From positions 1-64,000 of the forward strand of contig JAYRSJ010000016.1 of assembly GCA_041920215.1 (NCBI GenBank): a DNA stretch of 64,000 nt. The letters run 5' to 3'. This document shows, in pieces, positions 25,806 through 36,134 of the stretch; within the stretch, counting starts at the first letter, position 1; each line of letters begins with the position of its first letter. Made by a program: the position numbers and the translations under genes. Below the pieces are notes generated by a model, which did no database searches, was not told where the DNA came from, and saw only the letters and a list, made by a program, of their open reading frames with translations. Source of the DNA: JAYRSJ01 sp041920215 (GTDB taxonomy: Bacteria > Pseudomonadota > Gammaproteobacteria > Burkholderiales > Burkholderiaceae_C).

Positions 25806-27580
25806 GCCCGACGCAGGCTCAGGCCCAGCGCCGAAGCCTTGTCCGCCAGGCTCAGCCGCACCGGGGCTCCGGCCTGGGGCTGCAGCGGCAGCTGCAGGTT
25901 CAGCGTCAGCAGGCGCTGCTCACGGGCCACCAGCAGTTCCATGCGTTCGGGATGCTCGGGCGCCAGCGTCAGCAAGGCATCGTCGAACTTGCGCAGGCGC
26001 CAGCCATTGCAGCCCAGGATCTCGTCGCCCGCCGACAGACCCGCCGCCAGCGCGGCCGAGCCGCTCAGCACCTGCTTGATCTGCAGGCCGCCGGCGCCCT
26101 CGGCCAGACGCAGACCCAGACGCTGGGCCAGGCTGGCCTTGTCGGCCTCCCAGCGCAGGCCCAGACGCTCCACCAGGGCCGGCAGCGGCAGATCGGCACG
26201 GCCGTGCACCCACTGGCGCAGCTCGTCGGCACGGGCCGCGCCCCCCAGCTTGCTCAGCTCGTCGAGGATGTCGGCTTCGCTGACCGGGCCACCGCCGCTG
26301 CGCAGCCACAGCGCCCGCAACAGCAGGTCCAGGCTGGCACCGCGTCCGTCGGGGGTGCTGCTGCGCAGCGACAGGTCCACCGCCAGCGCCAGCAGCGCGC
26401 CCTTGGCGTAGTAGCTGACGGTGGCATTGGGCGTGTTCTCGTCCTGGCGGTAGTACTTGACCCAGGCCTCGTAGCTGGCCTGCGCCAGGCTTTGCTGCAA
26501 TCGCCCCGGCGCGGCCAGCACGCCGCTGACCGTGCTGCTGAGCAGCTTCAGATAGCGCGGCGCATCGATCAGACCGCTGCGCAGCAGCATGAGGTCGTCG
26601 TAATAGGAGGTGAAGCCTTCAAAGAACCACAGCAGCTCGGTGTAGTTCTCCTGGCCGTAGTCGTAGCGCGCGAACTCGATGGGGCGCAGGCGCTTGACGT
26701 TCCAGGTGTGGAAGTACTCGTGGCTGATCAGGCCCAGCAGGCGCAGGTAGCCCTCGCCGATCTCGGTCTGGCCCAGCAGCGGTAGGTCGCGACGCGCCGC
26801 GATCAGCGCGGTGCTGGCACGGTGCTCCAGGCCGCCATAGCCCTCTTCCACCGCATTGAGCATGAAGACATAGCGACGCATCGGCGGGCCGCTTTCGGCC
26901 TTGGCGGCCTTGCCGCCCTTGCTGGCTTTGCCGCTGCCATGCCAGAAGGCGATCTGCGCCTCGCAGATGCGCTGGCTGTCGCGCAGCAGGCGCTCGCGAT
27001 CGAAGACCGGCAAGGCGCCGCTGACCACGAACTGGTGCGTCACGCCGGCAGCGCTGAATTCACCGCGCCAGAAGTCTCCCAGCTCGAAGGGATGGTCGAT
27101 CAGTTCGTCGTAATCGGCCGCCTGGTAGCGGCGCGGGGCCAGCTCGTCCATCGCGGTGGCCACCTGCCAGCCGGCCGGCAGGCGTGCCAGCTCCAGCTGA
27201 TGCGGCCGCTGCTCGCGCCCATGCACGCGCAGCAGCAGGCTGCTGCCGTTGAAGAAGCCGCGCCGGTCGTCCAGATAGGCGGCGCGCACCGAGCTGTCGA
27301 AGGCATAGACCTGGTAGCTCAGCACCAGGGCCGCACGGCCCTCGCAGCGCAGGCGCCAGCTGCATTTGCTAGTCTGCTCCAGCGCCAGCTCGCGCCGACC
27401 CTGGCGGGCGCTGAAGCCCTGCAGATGGCGGGCAAACTCGCGCAGCAGATAGCTGCCCGGAATCCAGACCGGCAGACTCAGCTCGACCAGAGCCTCGGGC
27501 GCCGGCAAGGTCAGCGTGACGCGGAAAAGGTGGGCCGACGCATCGGCGATCTCGACCCGGTAGTGGACGGCCGCGCCCAT
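25790..27580 (-). CDS. M61 family glycyl aminopeptidase-like metalloprotease with PDZ domain
   Basis: This 596-residue protein has an N-terminal beta domain (YRVEIADASAHLFRVTLTL), a gluzincin catalytic domain with the zinc motif HEYFH in LISHEYFHTWNVKRLRP and the third ligand Glu in WFFEGFTSYYDDLML, and a C-terminal PDZ-like domain around residues 500-580 (AGLSAGDEILGCNGWRLRKF). These features define M61 peptidases, which cleave N-terminal Gly or Ala from peptides. No signal peptide is seen from the chosen ATG at 27580, two bases after the DUF3429 stop. A Lys/Ala-rich insertion (KASKGGKAAKAE) near residue 220 is unusual but probably a surface loop. Confidence 0.92.
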   Translation of the reverse strand: MGAAVHYRVEIADASAHLFRVTLTLPAPEALVELSLPVWIPGSYLLREFARHLQGFSARQGRRELALEQTSKCSWRLRCEGRAALVLSYQVYAFDSSVRAAYLDDRRGFFNGSSLLLRVHGREQRPHQLELARLPAGWQVATAMDELAPRRYQAADYDELIDHPFELGDFWRGEFSAAGVTHQFVVSGALPVFDRERLLRDSQRICEAQIAFWHGSGKASKGGKAAKAESGPPMRRYVFMLNAVEEGYGGLEHRASTALIAARRDLPLLGQTEIGEGYLRLLGLISHEYFHTWNVKRLRPIEFARYDYGQENYTELLWFFEGFTSYYDDLMLLRSGLIDAPRYLKLLSSTVSGVLAAPGRLQQSLAQASYEAWVKYYRQDENTPNATVSYYAKGALLALAVDLSLRSSTPDGRGASLDLLLRALWLRSGGGPVSEADILDELSKLGGAARADELRQWVHGRADLPLPALVERLGLRWEADKASLAQRLGLRLAEGAGGLQIKQVLSGSAALAAGLSAGDEILGCNGWRLRKFDDALLTLAPEHPERMELLVAREQRLLTLNLQLPLQPQAGAPVRLSLADKASALGLSLRRAWLGS

Positions 27581-27582
27581 CC

Positions 27583-28023
27583 TCAGCTGCCCGCCGCGCC
27601 GAGGAAGCAGCTCAGCGCCGCGACCGCGCTGAGGCGGAATCGCAGGGTCAGCCAGGCCGCGGCGCCCAGGGCCGGGTAGAGCCGCCGGTCCACCAGATAG
27701 CAGGCGATCAGCAAGGCGCCCTGCAGGACCAGGCCCGCATAGGCCGGCATCACCACCGCCACCCAGGCCAGCAGCGCGGGCACGATGCCCCAGACAAAGG
27801 GGGCCGGCGAGGGAATGCTCTGGCGCATGCCCAGGCCCCAATGGATGCCCCCCAGGAAAGAGATGATCACGCCGGCGTAGGCCGACAAGGCGGCGGTCAC
27901 ATAGGGGTGGGCCTCGGCCCGCACCAGCCAGACCAGCAGGGCGCCGATGACAAAAGGCAGCAGACCGGCATAGCCCAGGCGCAAGGCGACCGGATTGAGC
28001 GGCAGGGCAGCGGGGGCACTCAT
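27583..28023 (-). CDS. DUF3429 membrane protein
   Basis: This 146-residue protein has about four or five membrane helices: LGYAGLLPFVIGALLVWLV, VTAALSAYAGVIISFLGGIH, FVWGIVPALLAWVAVVMPAY and LVLQGALLIACYLVD. The motif SFLGGIHWGLGM is characteristic of DUF3429. The function is unknown. The ATG at 28023 is 7 bp from the dsbC stop, and its own stop precedes the M61 start by two bases, so the genes are likely cotranscribed. Confidence 0.85.
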   Translation of the reverse strand: MSAPAALPLNPVALRLGYAGLLPFVIGALLVWLVRAEAHPYVTAALSAYAGVIISFLGGIHWGLGMRQSIPSPAPFVWGIVPALLAWVAVVMPAYAGLVLQGALLIACYLVDRRLYPALGAAAWLTLRFRLSAVAALSCFLGAAGS

Positions 28024-28030
28024 AGGCGGA

Positions 28031-28768
28031 TCAGGGCGCGGCCGTGGGCTTGACGGCAGCCAGGCGACGCTCCAGCTGCTCGGCGCTGATCGCGCCGGGC
28101 GCACGGCTGCCATCCTCGAAGATCACCGCCGGCGTGCCATTGATGCGATGCTTGGTGGCCAGGGCCTGGTTGCGCGTCACCGCCGCGTCATCGCAGCTGC
28201 CGCTGACCTTGGGCGGCAGCTTGTTGTCCAGCATCCAGGCCAGCCAGGTGGCGCTGCGATCCTTGGCGCACCAGACATTGCGCGACTTCTCGGGCGAGTC
28301 GCCACCCAGGATGGGGATGATGAAGGTGTAGACGGTGATGTCCTTGACCGACTGCAGGCTGCGCTCAAAACGCTTGCAGTAGCCGCAGTTCGGGTCGGCG
28401 AAGACCGCGATGCGGCGCTTGCCACTGCCGTTCTTCCAGACCACCGCGTCCTGCAGCGGCAAGCTGGCAAAGTCCACCGCGCTGAGCTTATCGACCCGCT
28501 CGGCGGTCAGGTTGCGGCGCTCGCGCACATCGATCAGCTCGCCCTCGATCAGGAAATTGCCCGCCGCATCGCTGTAGCGGATCTCGTTGCCGAAGCGCAG
28601 TTCCCACAGACCTGGCATCGGCGAGAGCTTGACCTCGTCGATCTTGGGCAGGCCGGGCAGGCGCTCGCCCAGGTTCTTGCGGATCGCCGCTTCGTTGGCC
28701 TGGGCCGGCGGGGCCAGCAGGGTCAGGGCGGCAAAGGCAGCAAGGGCCAGCGTGGTCTTGTTCAGCAT
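28031..28768 (-). CDS. dsbC: Thiol:disulfide interchange protein DsbC
   Basis: This 245-residue periplasmic disulfide isomerase has a signal peptide (LALAAFAALTLLAPPAQA), an N-terminal dimerisation domain (about 22-85) and a thioredoxin-fold domain with the active-site CGYC in VFADPNCGYCKRFE. The cis-proline motif is NGTPAVIFEDGSR. A second Cys pair (VWCAKDR and GSCDDAA) matches the structural disulfide of DsbC. It reshuffles wrong disulfides and is kept reduced by DsbD. The ATG at 28768 is used; a TTG one codon upstream is possible. Confidence 0.93.
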   Translation of the reverse strand: MLNKTTLALAAFAALTLLAPPAQANEAAIRKNLGERLPGLPKIDEVKLSPMPGLWELRFGNEIRYSDAAGNFLIEGELIDVRERRNLTAERVDKLSAVDFASLPLQDAVVWKNGSGKRRIAVFADPNCGYCKRFERSLQSVKDITVYTFIIPILGGDSPEKSRNVWCAKDRSATWLAWMLDNKLPPKVSGSCDDAAVTRNQALATKHRINGTPAVIFEDGSRAPGAISAEQLERRLAAVKPTAAP

Positions 28769-28819
28769 CAATGAGATCCGGTAGGTTCGAGTGGTTTCGA
28801 GTCGGGGTGCCCAGGGGCA

Positions 28820-29944
28820 CTAGAGGCCCAGGGCCTGGCCGGTCAGCCAGCGCTTCAACGGGGTGATCTTGTCCAGCACCGCCAGCCCCTCATTGCGCAG
28901 GCTGCGCAGAGCCGGTTGTTCGCTGGCGAACAGGCGCAGCAGGCCATCGGTCAGCTCGCCCATGGCCCAGGTGGGCAGCAGACGGGCGCGGGCATAGCGA
29001 CGCAGCAGGCGCTCGTCACCGAGCCCCCGCCAGGGCTCGCGCGCCGCCAGCACCTGCGCCAGGCTGGCCACATCGGCCAGGCCCAGATTGAGCCCCTGGC
29101 CTGCCAGCGGATGGACCAGATGGGCGGCGTCACCCAGCAAGACCCAGCCAGGCCCGCTGACGGCCGCCGCACGCCCCAGGGCCAGCGGCCAGCTGGCGCG
29201 CGCGCCGTCCAGCCGCAGGCCACCGGCGGCGCCCTGGCTGGCCTCCATCAGCGCAGCCTCGAAACCGGCGGCATCCAGCGCCATCAGCGCCTCGGCACGC
29301 GCCTCGGGCAGCGACCAGACCAGGCCGTAGGACGCGGCCGGCTGGGGCCGGTCGAAGGGCAGCAGAGCCAGCACATCGGGCGAGCGGAACCACTGGCGCG
29401 CCACGCCCTGATGCGGCTTGTCGGCACGCAGCCGCGCAGCGATCGCGCGATGACCGTAGGCATGAGTCTCGAAAGCCACGCCCAGCTGGGCCCGGCCAGT
29501 GGAGTCGCGGCCCTCGCACAGGGCCAGCAGCGCGGCCGGCACGGCCTGGCTGACCCGCTGCACATGGGGGGCGAAGCGCAACGCGGCATCGAGCTGCTGC
29601 TCCAGCGCCGCCGCGTCGACGATATGGGCCAGCTCGCCCACGCCCTGCTGCCAGGCCGAGAAGCCCAGGTGGCGACCGGCGTCACCCTCGATCTGCATAT
29701 CGTAGACCGGCGTCAGCGCATCGGGCGGCAGGGCGTCCCAGACGCGCAGCTCGCGTAGCAGGCGCTGCGAGGCGGCATTGATCGCGTAGGCCCGCACATC
29801 GTCCGCGCGCGCGGCCCGCGGGGCGCCGCCGTCCAGGCCCAGCAGGGCCACGCGCAGGCCTTGCGCACCCAGGGCCAGGGCCAGGGCACGGCCGACGCAG
29901 CCGTCGCCGCGCACCAGGATGTCATAGCTGCTCGCAGGGTTCAT
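28820..29944 (-). CDS. UbiH/UbiF/VisC family FAD-dependent monooxygenase
   Basis: This 374-residue flavoprotein hydroxylase probably acts in ubiquinone ring hydroxylation. It has the FAD ADP-binding motif GDGCVGRALALAL close to the N-terminus and the second FAD motif VLLGDAAHLVHPLAGQGLNL near residue 270, typical of the UbiH/COQ6 family. The middle region carries the DG-type motif poorly. Which of the three ring positions it modifies cannot be told from motifs. It lies upstream of dsbC by about 50 bp and divergent from ychF across 131 bp. Confidence 0.88.
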   Translation of the reverse strand: MNPASSYDILVRGDGCVGRALALALGAQGLRVALLGLDGGAPRAARADDVRAYAINAASQRLLRELRVWDALPPDALTPVYDMQIEGDAGRHLGFSAWQQGVGELAHIVDAAALEQQLDAALRFAPHVQRVSQAVPAALLALCEGRDSTGRAQLGVAFETHAYGHRAIAARLRADKPHQGVARQWFRSPDVLALLPFDRPQPAASYGLVWSLPEARAEALMALDAAGFEAALMEASQGAAGGLRLDGARASWPLALGRAAAVSGPGWVLLGDAAHLVHPLAGQGLNLGLADVASLAQVLAAREPWRGLGDERLLRRYARARLLPTWAMGELTDGLLRLFASEQPALRSLRNEGLAVLDKITPLKRWLTGQALGL

Positions 29945-30075
29945 CGGCGCGCATTGTAGGCAGGGGCAGAAACCCGCGCCGCCGCCCTGGCACGGGGTCA
30001 GGCCGCCGCCGGCCGGGCCGGGCGACTAAAATCCCGGCTTCGCCTCGCGGCCAGCCTCCACCCAGAAAGAATCCC

Positions 30076-31167
30076 ATGAGCCTCAAATGCGGCATCGTGG
30101 GCCTGCCCAACGTCGGCAAGTCCACGCTTTTCAACGCCCTCACCAAGGCCGGCATCGCCGCCGAGAACTATCCCTTCTGCACCATCGAGCCCAATGTGGG
30201 CGTGGTGGAGCTGCCCGATCCGCGCCTGCAGCAGCTGGCCGAGATCGTCAAGCCTGAGCGCATCCTGCCGGCCATCGTCGAGTTCGTCGATATCGCCGGC
30301 CTGGTGGCCGGCGCCAGCAAGGGCGAGGGTCTGGGTAACCAGTTCCTCTCGCATATCCGCGAGACCGATGCCATCGTCAATGTGGTGCGCTGCTTCGAGG
30401 ACCCCAATGTCATCCATGTCAACGGCAAGGTCGATCCGATCGCCGACATCGAGGTGATCCAGACCGAGCTCTGCCTGGCCGATCTCGGCACCGTGGAGAA
30501 GAGCCTGCACCGCTACAACAAGGTGGCGCGCGCCGGCGACAAGGAGGCGATCGCCCTGGTCAAGGTGCTGGAGAAATGCCAGGCGGCGCTGGACCAGGCC
30601 AGGCCGGTGCGCACCATAGACTTCAGCAAGGAAGAGCTGGCCATCCTGAAGCCGCTGTGCCTGATCACCGCCAAGCCGGCGATGTTTGTCGGCAATGTGG
30701 CCGAGGACGGTTTCGAGAACAACCCCTTCCTGGACCGGCTCAAGGAATTTGCCGCGGCCCAGAACGGCCCGGTGGTGGCGATCTGCGCCAAGACCGAGGC
30801 CGAGCTGTCCGAGATGGAGGACGAGGACCGCGCGATGTTCCTGGCCGAGATGGGCCAGGACGAACCGGGTCTGAACCGTCTGATCCGCGCCGCCTTCAAG
30901 CTGCTGGGCCTGCAAACCTACTTCACCGCCGGCGTGAAGGAGGTGCGCGCCTGGACCATCCATATCGGCGACACCGCGCCGCAGGCCGCCGGCGTCATCC
31001 ACACCGACTTCGAGCGCGGCTTCATCCGCGCCCAGACCATCGCCTTCGAGGACTTCATCGCGTACAAGGGCGAACAAGGAGCCAAGGACGCCGGCAAGAT
31101 GCGCGCCGAAGGCAAGGACTACATCGTCAAGGACGGCGATGTGCTGAACTTCCTGTTCAACGTCTGA
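30076..31167 (+). CDS. ychF: Redox-responsive ATPase YchF
   Basis: This 363-residue P-loop protein of the OBG family begins KCGIVGLPNVGKSTLFNAL. It shows NYPFCTIEPNVGVV (switch I), FVDIAGLVAGASKGEGLGNQ (G3) and NVAED after the modified G4 region in which ATP is preferred over GTP. A central helical domain and a C-terminal TGS domain (AWTIHIGDTAPQAAGVIHTD, KDYIVKDGDVLNFLFNV) follow. YchF binds ribosomes and affects oxidative stress responses. The full family length is present. An AGAA-type ribosome site lies upstream of the ATG. Confidence 0.97.
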   Translation: MSLKCGIVGLPNVGKSTLFNALTKAGIAAENYPFCTIEPNVGVVELPDPRLQQLAEIVKPERILPAIVEFVDIAGLVAGASKGEGLGNQFLSHIRETDAIVNVVRCFEDPNVIHVNGKVDPIADIEVIQTELCLADLGTVEKSLHRYNKVARAGDKEAIALVKVLEKCQAALDQARPVRTIDFSKEELAILKPLCLITAKPAMFVGNVAEDGFENNPFLDRLKEFAAAQNGPVVAICAKTEAELSEMEDEDRAMFLAEMGQDEPGLNRLIRAAFKLLGLQTYFTAGVKEVRAWTIHIGDTAPQAAGVIHTDFERGFIRAQTIAFEDFIAYKGEQGAKDAGKMRAEGKDYIVKDGDVLNFLFNV

Positions 31168-31262
31168 TCGCCCGGCGGCACCCAGGCCGCTGTGCGCACA
31201 AGCTGGGCTAGGATCGCGGGCAGAGGAGCTTGGCAGGCGTCGCCGCCTGCATCCGACCCCGC

Positions 31263-34200
31263 ATGCCGCTAGCCCGCCCGCTGTTCAAATCCTGGTTCGT
31301 CCAGATGCTGGCCCTGGCCGCTGCCTACGGCGGGGTGGGCTGGCTGGCGGTGCAACTGGCCGTGCCGCCCAGTTACGCCTCGCCGCTCTATCCCGGCGCC
31401 GGTCTGGCGCTGGCCGCCCTGCTGACCCTGGGCCTGCGGCTGGCGCCGGCCATCGCCCTGGGTTCCTTCGCGGTCAATGTGCTGCTGGCGGGGGACCGTG
31501 GCCTGCTGGCCCTGCTGGCGCCCGCCTTGATCGGGCTCGGCACCATGCTGCAGGCCCTGGCCGGTGCCTGGCTGATACGGCGCTGGGTCGATCAGCCCTT
31601 GCTGCTCTCGGAACCGCGTGATCTGCTGCGGTTTTACGCGCTGGGGGCAGGTCTTGCCGGCCTGATCAGCCCCAGCACCGGCAGCCTGGCCCTGCTGGCC
31701 ACCGGTGCGGTGGACGGCGCCCATCTGCTCTCCACCTGGGCCACCTGGTGGCTAGGCGATACCCTGGGCGTGCTAATCGGCGCCCCGCTGGTGCTGTGCC
31801 TGCTGGCGCAGCCCCGCGAGGTCTGGGCACCGCGGCGGCTCAGCGTGGCGCTGCCTTTGCTGATTACCACGCTGCTGATGGCTTATGCGGCGCTGCGTGT
31901 CAACGAGTGGGACCAGGAGCAGGAGCGGGCCCGTTTCGAGCGCGAGGCCCTGGCGGCGGCCAGCGCGCTGGAGGGCGTGCTGCACGAGCCGCTGAATGCG
32001 CTGGAGGCGATGCGCAGCCTGCTGCTGGTCAAGCCCGACATCAGCCGGCAAGACTTCGAACGCGCCAGCGCCAACTATCTGCGCCCCGACAGCCCGCTGC
32101 TGGCCCTGGGATGGGCACCGCTGGTGGCGCGCGCGGACCGCGCCGCGCTGGATGCCGCGGCGCGCGCCGAAGGCCTGGAGGGCTTCAGCGCCCGCGATCG
32201 CGGACGTCCCGGCGATGTGCAGCCGCCGGCCGACGAGCCCATGCTGGTGATACGGCTGATCGAGCCGGTGCAACGCAACGCACCGGCTCTGGGCGTCAAT
32301 ATCCGCTCCATCCCGGCCTCCCGGCCGGCGCTGCAGCGCGCCGCACGCAATGGCAGGCCAAATGCCACCGCCGGTTTCCAGCTCTCGCAGGACGCCGAAC
32401 CCTCGGTCGGCGTGGTGGCGTATCAGGCCATCTACGCCGGCACACCGGCCACGGTCGAGGAGCGCGCTGAGGCGCTGCGCGGCATCGCCTTCGCGACGCT
32501 GCGTCCCGACCTGGTGCTGCGCCTGGTCACGCAGAACACGCCCGACTATCTGAAGCTCTGCCTGATCGACACCGACCCGGTCAGCCCTCACCGCGTGCTG
32601 GCCGGACCGGCGGACTGCCTGGCCCCGCCGGCGGGCTGCGCCATGCGCCAGCGCGCGCTGAGCTTTGCCGGACGGGACTGGGACATAAGGGTCTACGCCC
32701 TGCCCGGCAGCCTGCCCGGCGACAGCCGCAGCAGCCGCGCCTTTGCACTGGCCGGGCTGGCCGCCACCGCGCTGCTGGGCGCGCTGCTGCTGACCATCAC
32801 CGGCCGCGCCAGCCGCATCGCGGCCCTGGTGCAGCAACGCACGGCCGCGCTGCAGCAGGAGGTGCTGGCGCGCGAGGCCGCGTCCAAGGCCCTGGCGGAG
32901 AGCGAGCAGCGCTTCCGCAACATCTTCGACAACGTGCCGATCGGCATCGTCTTCGCCGATCTGGACGGCATGCCGCAGGAGATCAACCCGCAGTTCTGTC
33001 GCATGCTGGGCTACAGCGCCGAGCAGTTGCAAGGCATACGCAGCCTCTCCTTCACCCACCCCGATGACCGCGCCGAGGACCTGCGCCTGGCACGCATGCT
33101 CATCGCCGGCAAGATCGGCATGTACAGGCGCAACAAACGTTACCTGAGCCAGGACGGCCGGGTGATCCATGGCCGCGCGCTGGTCAGCCTGCTGCGCGAC
33201 GCCCAGGGCCAGCCCTTCCGCCTGGTGGGCGTGGTGGAGGACATCACCGACCAGCTGAAAATGCAGGAGCTGGAGCGCGCCCGCGAAGCCGCCGAGGCCG
33301 CCAGCCAGGCCAAGAACGAGTTCCTCTCGCGCATGAGTCATGAGCTGCGTACGCCACTCAATGCGATGCTGGGCTTCACCCAGCTGCTGGAGATGGATCG
33401 CGAGCCGGGCCTGAGCCCGCGCCAGCGCAGCTGGACCACGCAGGTGCAACAGGCCGGCTGGCATCTGCTGGAGATGATCAACGACACGCTGGACCTGTCG
33501 CGCATCGAGTCGGGCGCCCTCAAGCTGGAACCGCAGCGCCTGGACCTGGACCAACTGCTGGATGAGGCCGGATCGATGGTCAGCAAGGCCGCGGCGCAGC
33601 GCGGGCTGCGTATCGAGCGCCAGCTGGCCGCCGATGCCCGGCGGGCCCTCGGCGACCCGACCCGGGTCCGGCAGGTGCTGACCAATCTGCTCAGCAATGC
33701 GGTCAAGTACAACGTCGAGGGCGGCAGCATCCAGATCAGCAGCCAATGCCTGGCGGACGGTCGCATCGAGCTGGCCGTGGCCGACACCGGGCTGGGCCTC
33801 AGCGAGGCGCAGCTGGCCCAGCTGTTTCAGCCCTTCAATCGCCTGGGCCGGGAGCGCAGCGGCACGGAGGGCACGGGCATTGGCCTGGTCATCAGCAAGC
33901 GCCTCGCCGAGCTGATGGGCGGCGAGCTGCTGGCCCAGCGTCGCAGCGGGCCGGGCGCCTGCTTTGTGCTGCGGCTGCCGGGCGCCGGCGATGCGGGCGA
34001 TGCCGCTGCCAGCGAACCGATGCCGCTGGAGCCCTTGTCGGTACAGGCCAGCCGGCACATCGTCTATATCGAGGACAACGCCGCCAACGTCGAGGTGATG
34101 CGCGGCATCCTCGCGCAGCGCCAGGGCTGGGAGCTGACCGTCTATACCGATGGCGCCAGCGGCCTGGCTGCGGTGCTGGAGCGGCCGCCGCATCTGCTGC

Positions 34201-34421
34201 TGCTGGACATGCAGCTGCCCGATACCGACGGCCTGAGCGTGCTGCAGCTGCTGCGCGCCGCGCCGCAATGCGCACGGCTGCCGGTGGTGGCGGTCTCGGC
34301 CAATGCCCTGCCCGAGCAGATACGCCTCAGCCAAGCGGCCGGCGTCTCGCATTACCTGACCAAGCCGGTCGATGTGCGGCAATTGCTCACGCTTTTGGAC
34401 AAGCTGCTGGCCGGCGGCTGA
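31263..34421 (+). CDS. Hybrid sensor histidine kinase (MASE1-CHASE-PAS-HisKA-HATPase-REC)
   Basis: This 1052-residue membrane sensor kinase has an N-terminal MASE1-like block of about eight helices (residues 10-225), a CHASE-like periplasmic sensor (about 245-480), and another helix (FALAGLAATALLGALLLTI). A PAS domain (about 540-660; FRNIFDNVPIGIVFADLDG) is followed by HisKA with the phospho-acceptor His in SRMSHELRTPLNAMLGFTQ. The ATPase domain has NLLSNAVKYN, DTGLGLS and GTGIGLVISKRLAELM. A C-terminal receiver has acidic residues in YIEDNA, the phospho-acceptor Asp in LLLDMQLPDTDG, and the conserved Lys in YLTKPVD. No HPt domain follows, so phosphate must go to another protein or stay intramolecular. 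The ATG at 31263 is preferred over a TTG at 31230. Confidence 0.9.
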   Translation: MPLARPLFKSWFVQMLALAAAYGGVGWLAVQLAVPPSYASPLYPGAGLALAALLTLGLRLAPAIALGSFAVNVLLAGDRGLLALLAPALIGLGTMLQALAGAWLIRRWVDQPLLLSEPRDLLRFYALGAGLAGLISPSTGSLALLATGAVDGAHLLSTWATWWLGDTLGVLIGAPLVLCLLAQPREVWAPRRLSVALPLLITTLLMAYAALRVNEWDQEQERARFEREALAAASALEGVLHEPLNALEAMRSLLLVKPDISRQDFERASANYLRPDSPLLALGWAPLVARADRAALDAAARAEGLEGFSARDRGRPGDVQPPADEPMLVIRLIEPVQRNAPALGVNIRSIPASRPALQRAARNGRPNATAGFQLSQDAEPSVGVVAYQAIYAGTPATVEERAEALRGIAFATLRPDLVLRLVTQNTPDYLKLCLIDTDPVSPHRVLAGPADCLAPPAGCAMRQRALSFAGRDWDIRVYALPGSLPGDSRSSRAFALAGLAATALLGALLLTITGRASRIAALVQQRTAALQQEVLAREAASKALAESEQRFRNIFDNVPIGIVFADLDGMPQEINPQFCRMLGYSAEQLQGIRSLSFTHPDDRAEDLRLARMLIAGKIGMYRRNKRYLSQDGRVIHGRALVSLLRDAQGQPFRLVGVVEDITDQLKMQELERAREAAEAASQAKNEFLSRMSHELRTPLNAMLGFTQLLEMDREPGLSPRQRSWTTQVQQAGWHLLEMINDTLDLSRIESGALKLEPQRLDLDQLLDEAGSMVSKAAAQRGLRIERQLAADARRALGDPTRVRQVLTNLLSNAVKYNVEGGSIQISSQCLADGRIELAVADTGLGLSEAQLAQLFQPFNRLGRERSGTEGTGIGLVISKRLAELMGGELLAQRRSGPGACFVLRLPGAGDAGDAAASEPMPLEPLSVQASRHIVYIEDNAANVEVMRGILAQRQGWELTVYTDGASGLAAVLERPPHLLLLDMQLPDTDGLSVLQLLRAAPQCARLPVVAVSANALPEQIRLSQAAGVSHYLTKPVDVRQLLTLLDKLLAGG

Positions 34422-34495
34422 GACCCGCGATGCCGCGGCAGTCCGCGGACGAAGGCACAATCGTGGCCGCCACTTTTGCGACCCTTGCTGCCACC

Positions 34496-35002
34496 ATGAG
34501 CACCACCGAACTCGCCCCCGCCTCCCCTGCCGCGACCGCCCTGGTCCTGGCCGAAGCGCCGCAAGCGGCGCGCCAATTCCTGACCTTCCGCATCGCCGCC
34601 GAGGAATACGGCATCGACATCCTGAAGGTGCAGGAGATCCGCTCCTATGAGCCGCCCACCCGCGTCGCCAATGCACCGGCCTTCGTCAAGGGCGTGGTCA
34701 ATCTGCGTGGCGTCATCGTGCCCATCATCGACCTGCGCCTGCGCCTGGGCAGCGCGGCCGAGTACAACGGCTTCACCGTGGTCATCGTGCTGAATGTCTG
34801 CAACCGGGTGGTCGGCATCGTCGTCGATTCCGTCTCCGATGTGCTGGAACTGCAGGCCGGTGATATCAAGGCGCCACCCCAGGTCAGCGCCGCGATCGAC
34901 ACCCGCTTCGTCACCGGTCTGGGCAAGATCGGCGAACGCATGATGATCCTGCTGGACATCGAGGGCATGGTCGCCAGCCCGGAGTTCGGCCTGATCGATT
35001 GA
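34496..35002 (+). CDS. cheW: CheW-like chemotaxis coupling protein
   Basis: This 168-residue CheW-domain protein has typical features: FLTFRIAAEEYGIDILKVQE, VANAPAFVKGVVNLRGVIVP, IDLRLRLG and VVDSVSDVLELQAGDIK. CheW joins chemoreceptors to the CheA kinase. There is no cheA in this window, but a hybrid kinase lies just upstream and a chemoreceptor gene lies at 51.4-53.0 kb. The ATG at 34496 gives an Ala-rich tail of about 25 residues before the domain. A longer in-frame reading upstream overlaps the kinase gene and is not real. Confidence 0.92.
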   Translation: MSTTELAPASPAATALVLAEAPQAARQFLTFRIAAEEYGIDILKVQEIRSYEPPTRVANAPAFVKGVVNLRGVIVPIIDLRLRLGSAAEYNGFTVVIVLNVCNRVVGIVVDSVSDVLELQAGDIKAPPQVSAAIDTRFVTGLGKIGERMMILLDIEGMVASPEFGLID

Positions 35003-35078
35003 GGCCACGCCACCAAGTGAGCGAATGCTCACGCCGGAGAGGTCATGAAGCAATGCTTCCTCCCTGGTTCCTGGGTCT

Positions 35079-35105
35079 TTAGCACTCACAGCCGGCGAGT
35101 GCTAA
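35079..35105. promoter_or_regulatory. CIRCE operator (HrcA binding site) upstream of rpoH
   Basis: The 27-bp sequence is TTAGCACTC, then nine bases, then GAGTGCTAA. This is the canonical CIRCE inverted repeat with perfect arms and canonical spacing, the binding site of the heat-shock repressor HrcA. It ends 49 bases before the rpoH ATG, so HrcA would repress transcription of rpoH. Confidence 0.93.
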
Positions 35106-35154
35106 TATTGAGCCGTTGAAGCCCTTGTGCTTCGGTGACCTGAGGAGGCCATCC

Positions 35155-36075
<921 letters not shown>

Positions 36076-36096
36076 GGCCACGCCTCGGCAATACCT

Positions 36097-36125
36097 GGCC
36101 CCGGCATGCCGGGGCCTTTTTCTTT
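36097..36125 (+). terminator. Rho-independent terminator after rpoH
   Basis: GGCCCCGGC at 36097-36105 pairs perfectly with GCCGGGGCC at 36108-36116 across two bases, followed by TTTTTCTTTCTT. It lies between the rpoH stop and the convergent sco stop. Confidence 0.9.
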
Positions 36126-36134
36126 CTTGCCTGC

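Noticed and set aside
30168..31115. Minus-strand frames opposite ychF
   Set aside because: They are antisense shadows of a highly conserved gene and have no similarity to known proteins.
31773..34676. Minus-strand open frame of 967 codons
   Set aside because: It is antisense to the hybrid sensor kinase, whose domains are complete, and has the same shadow composition.
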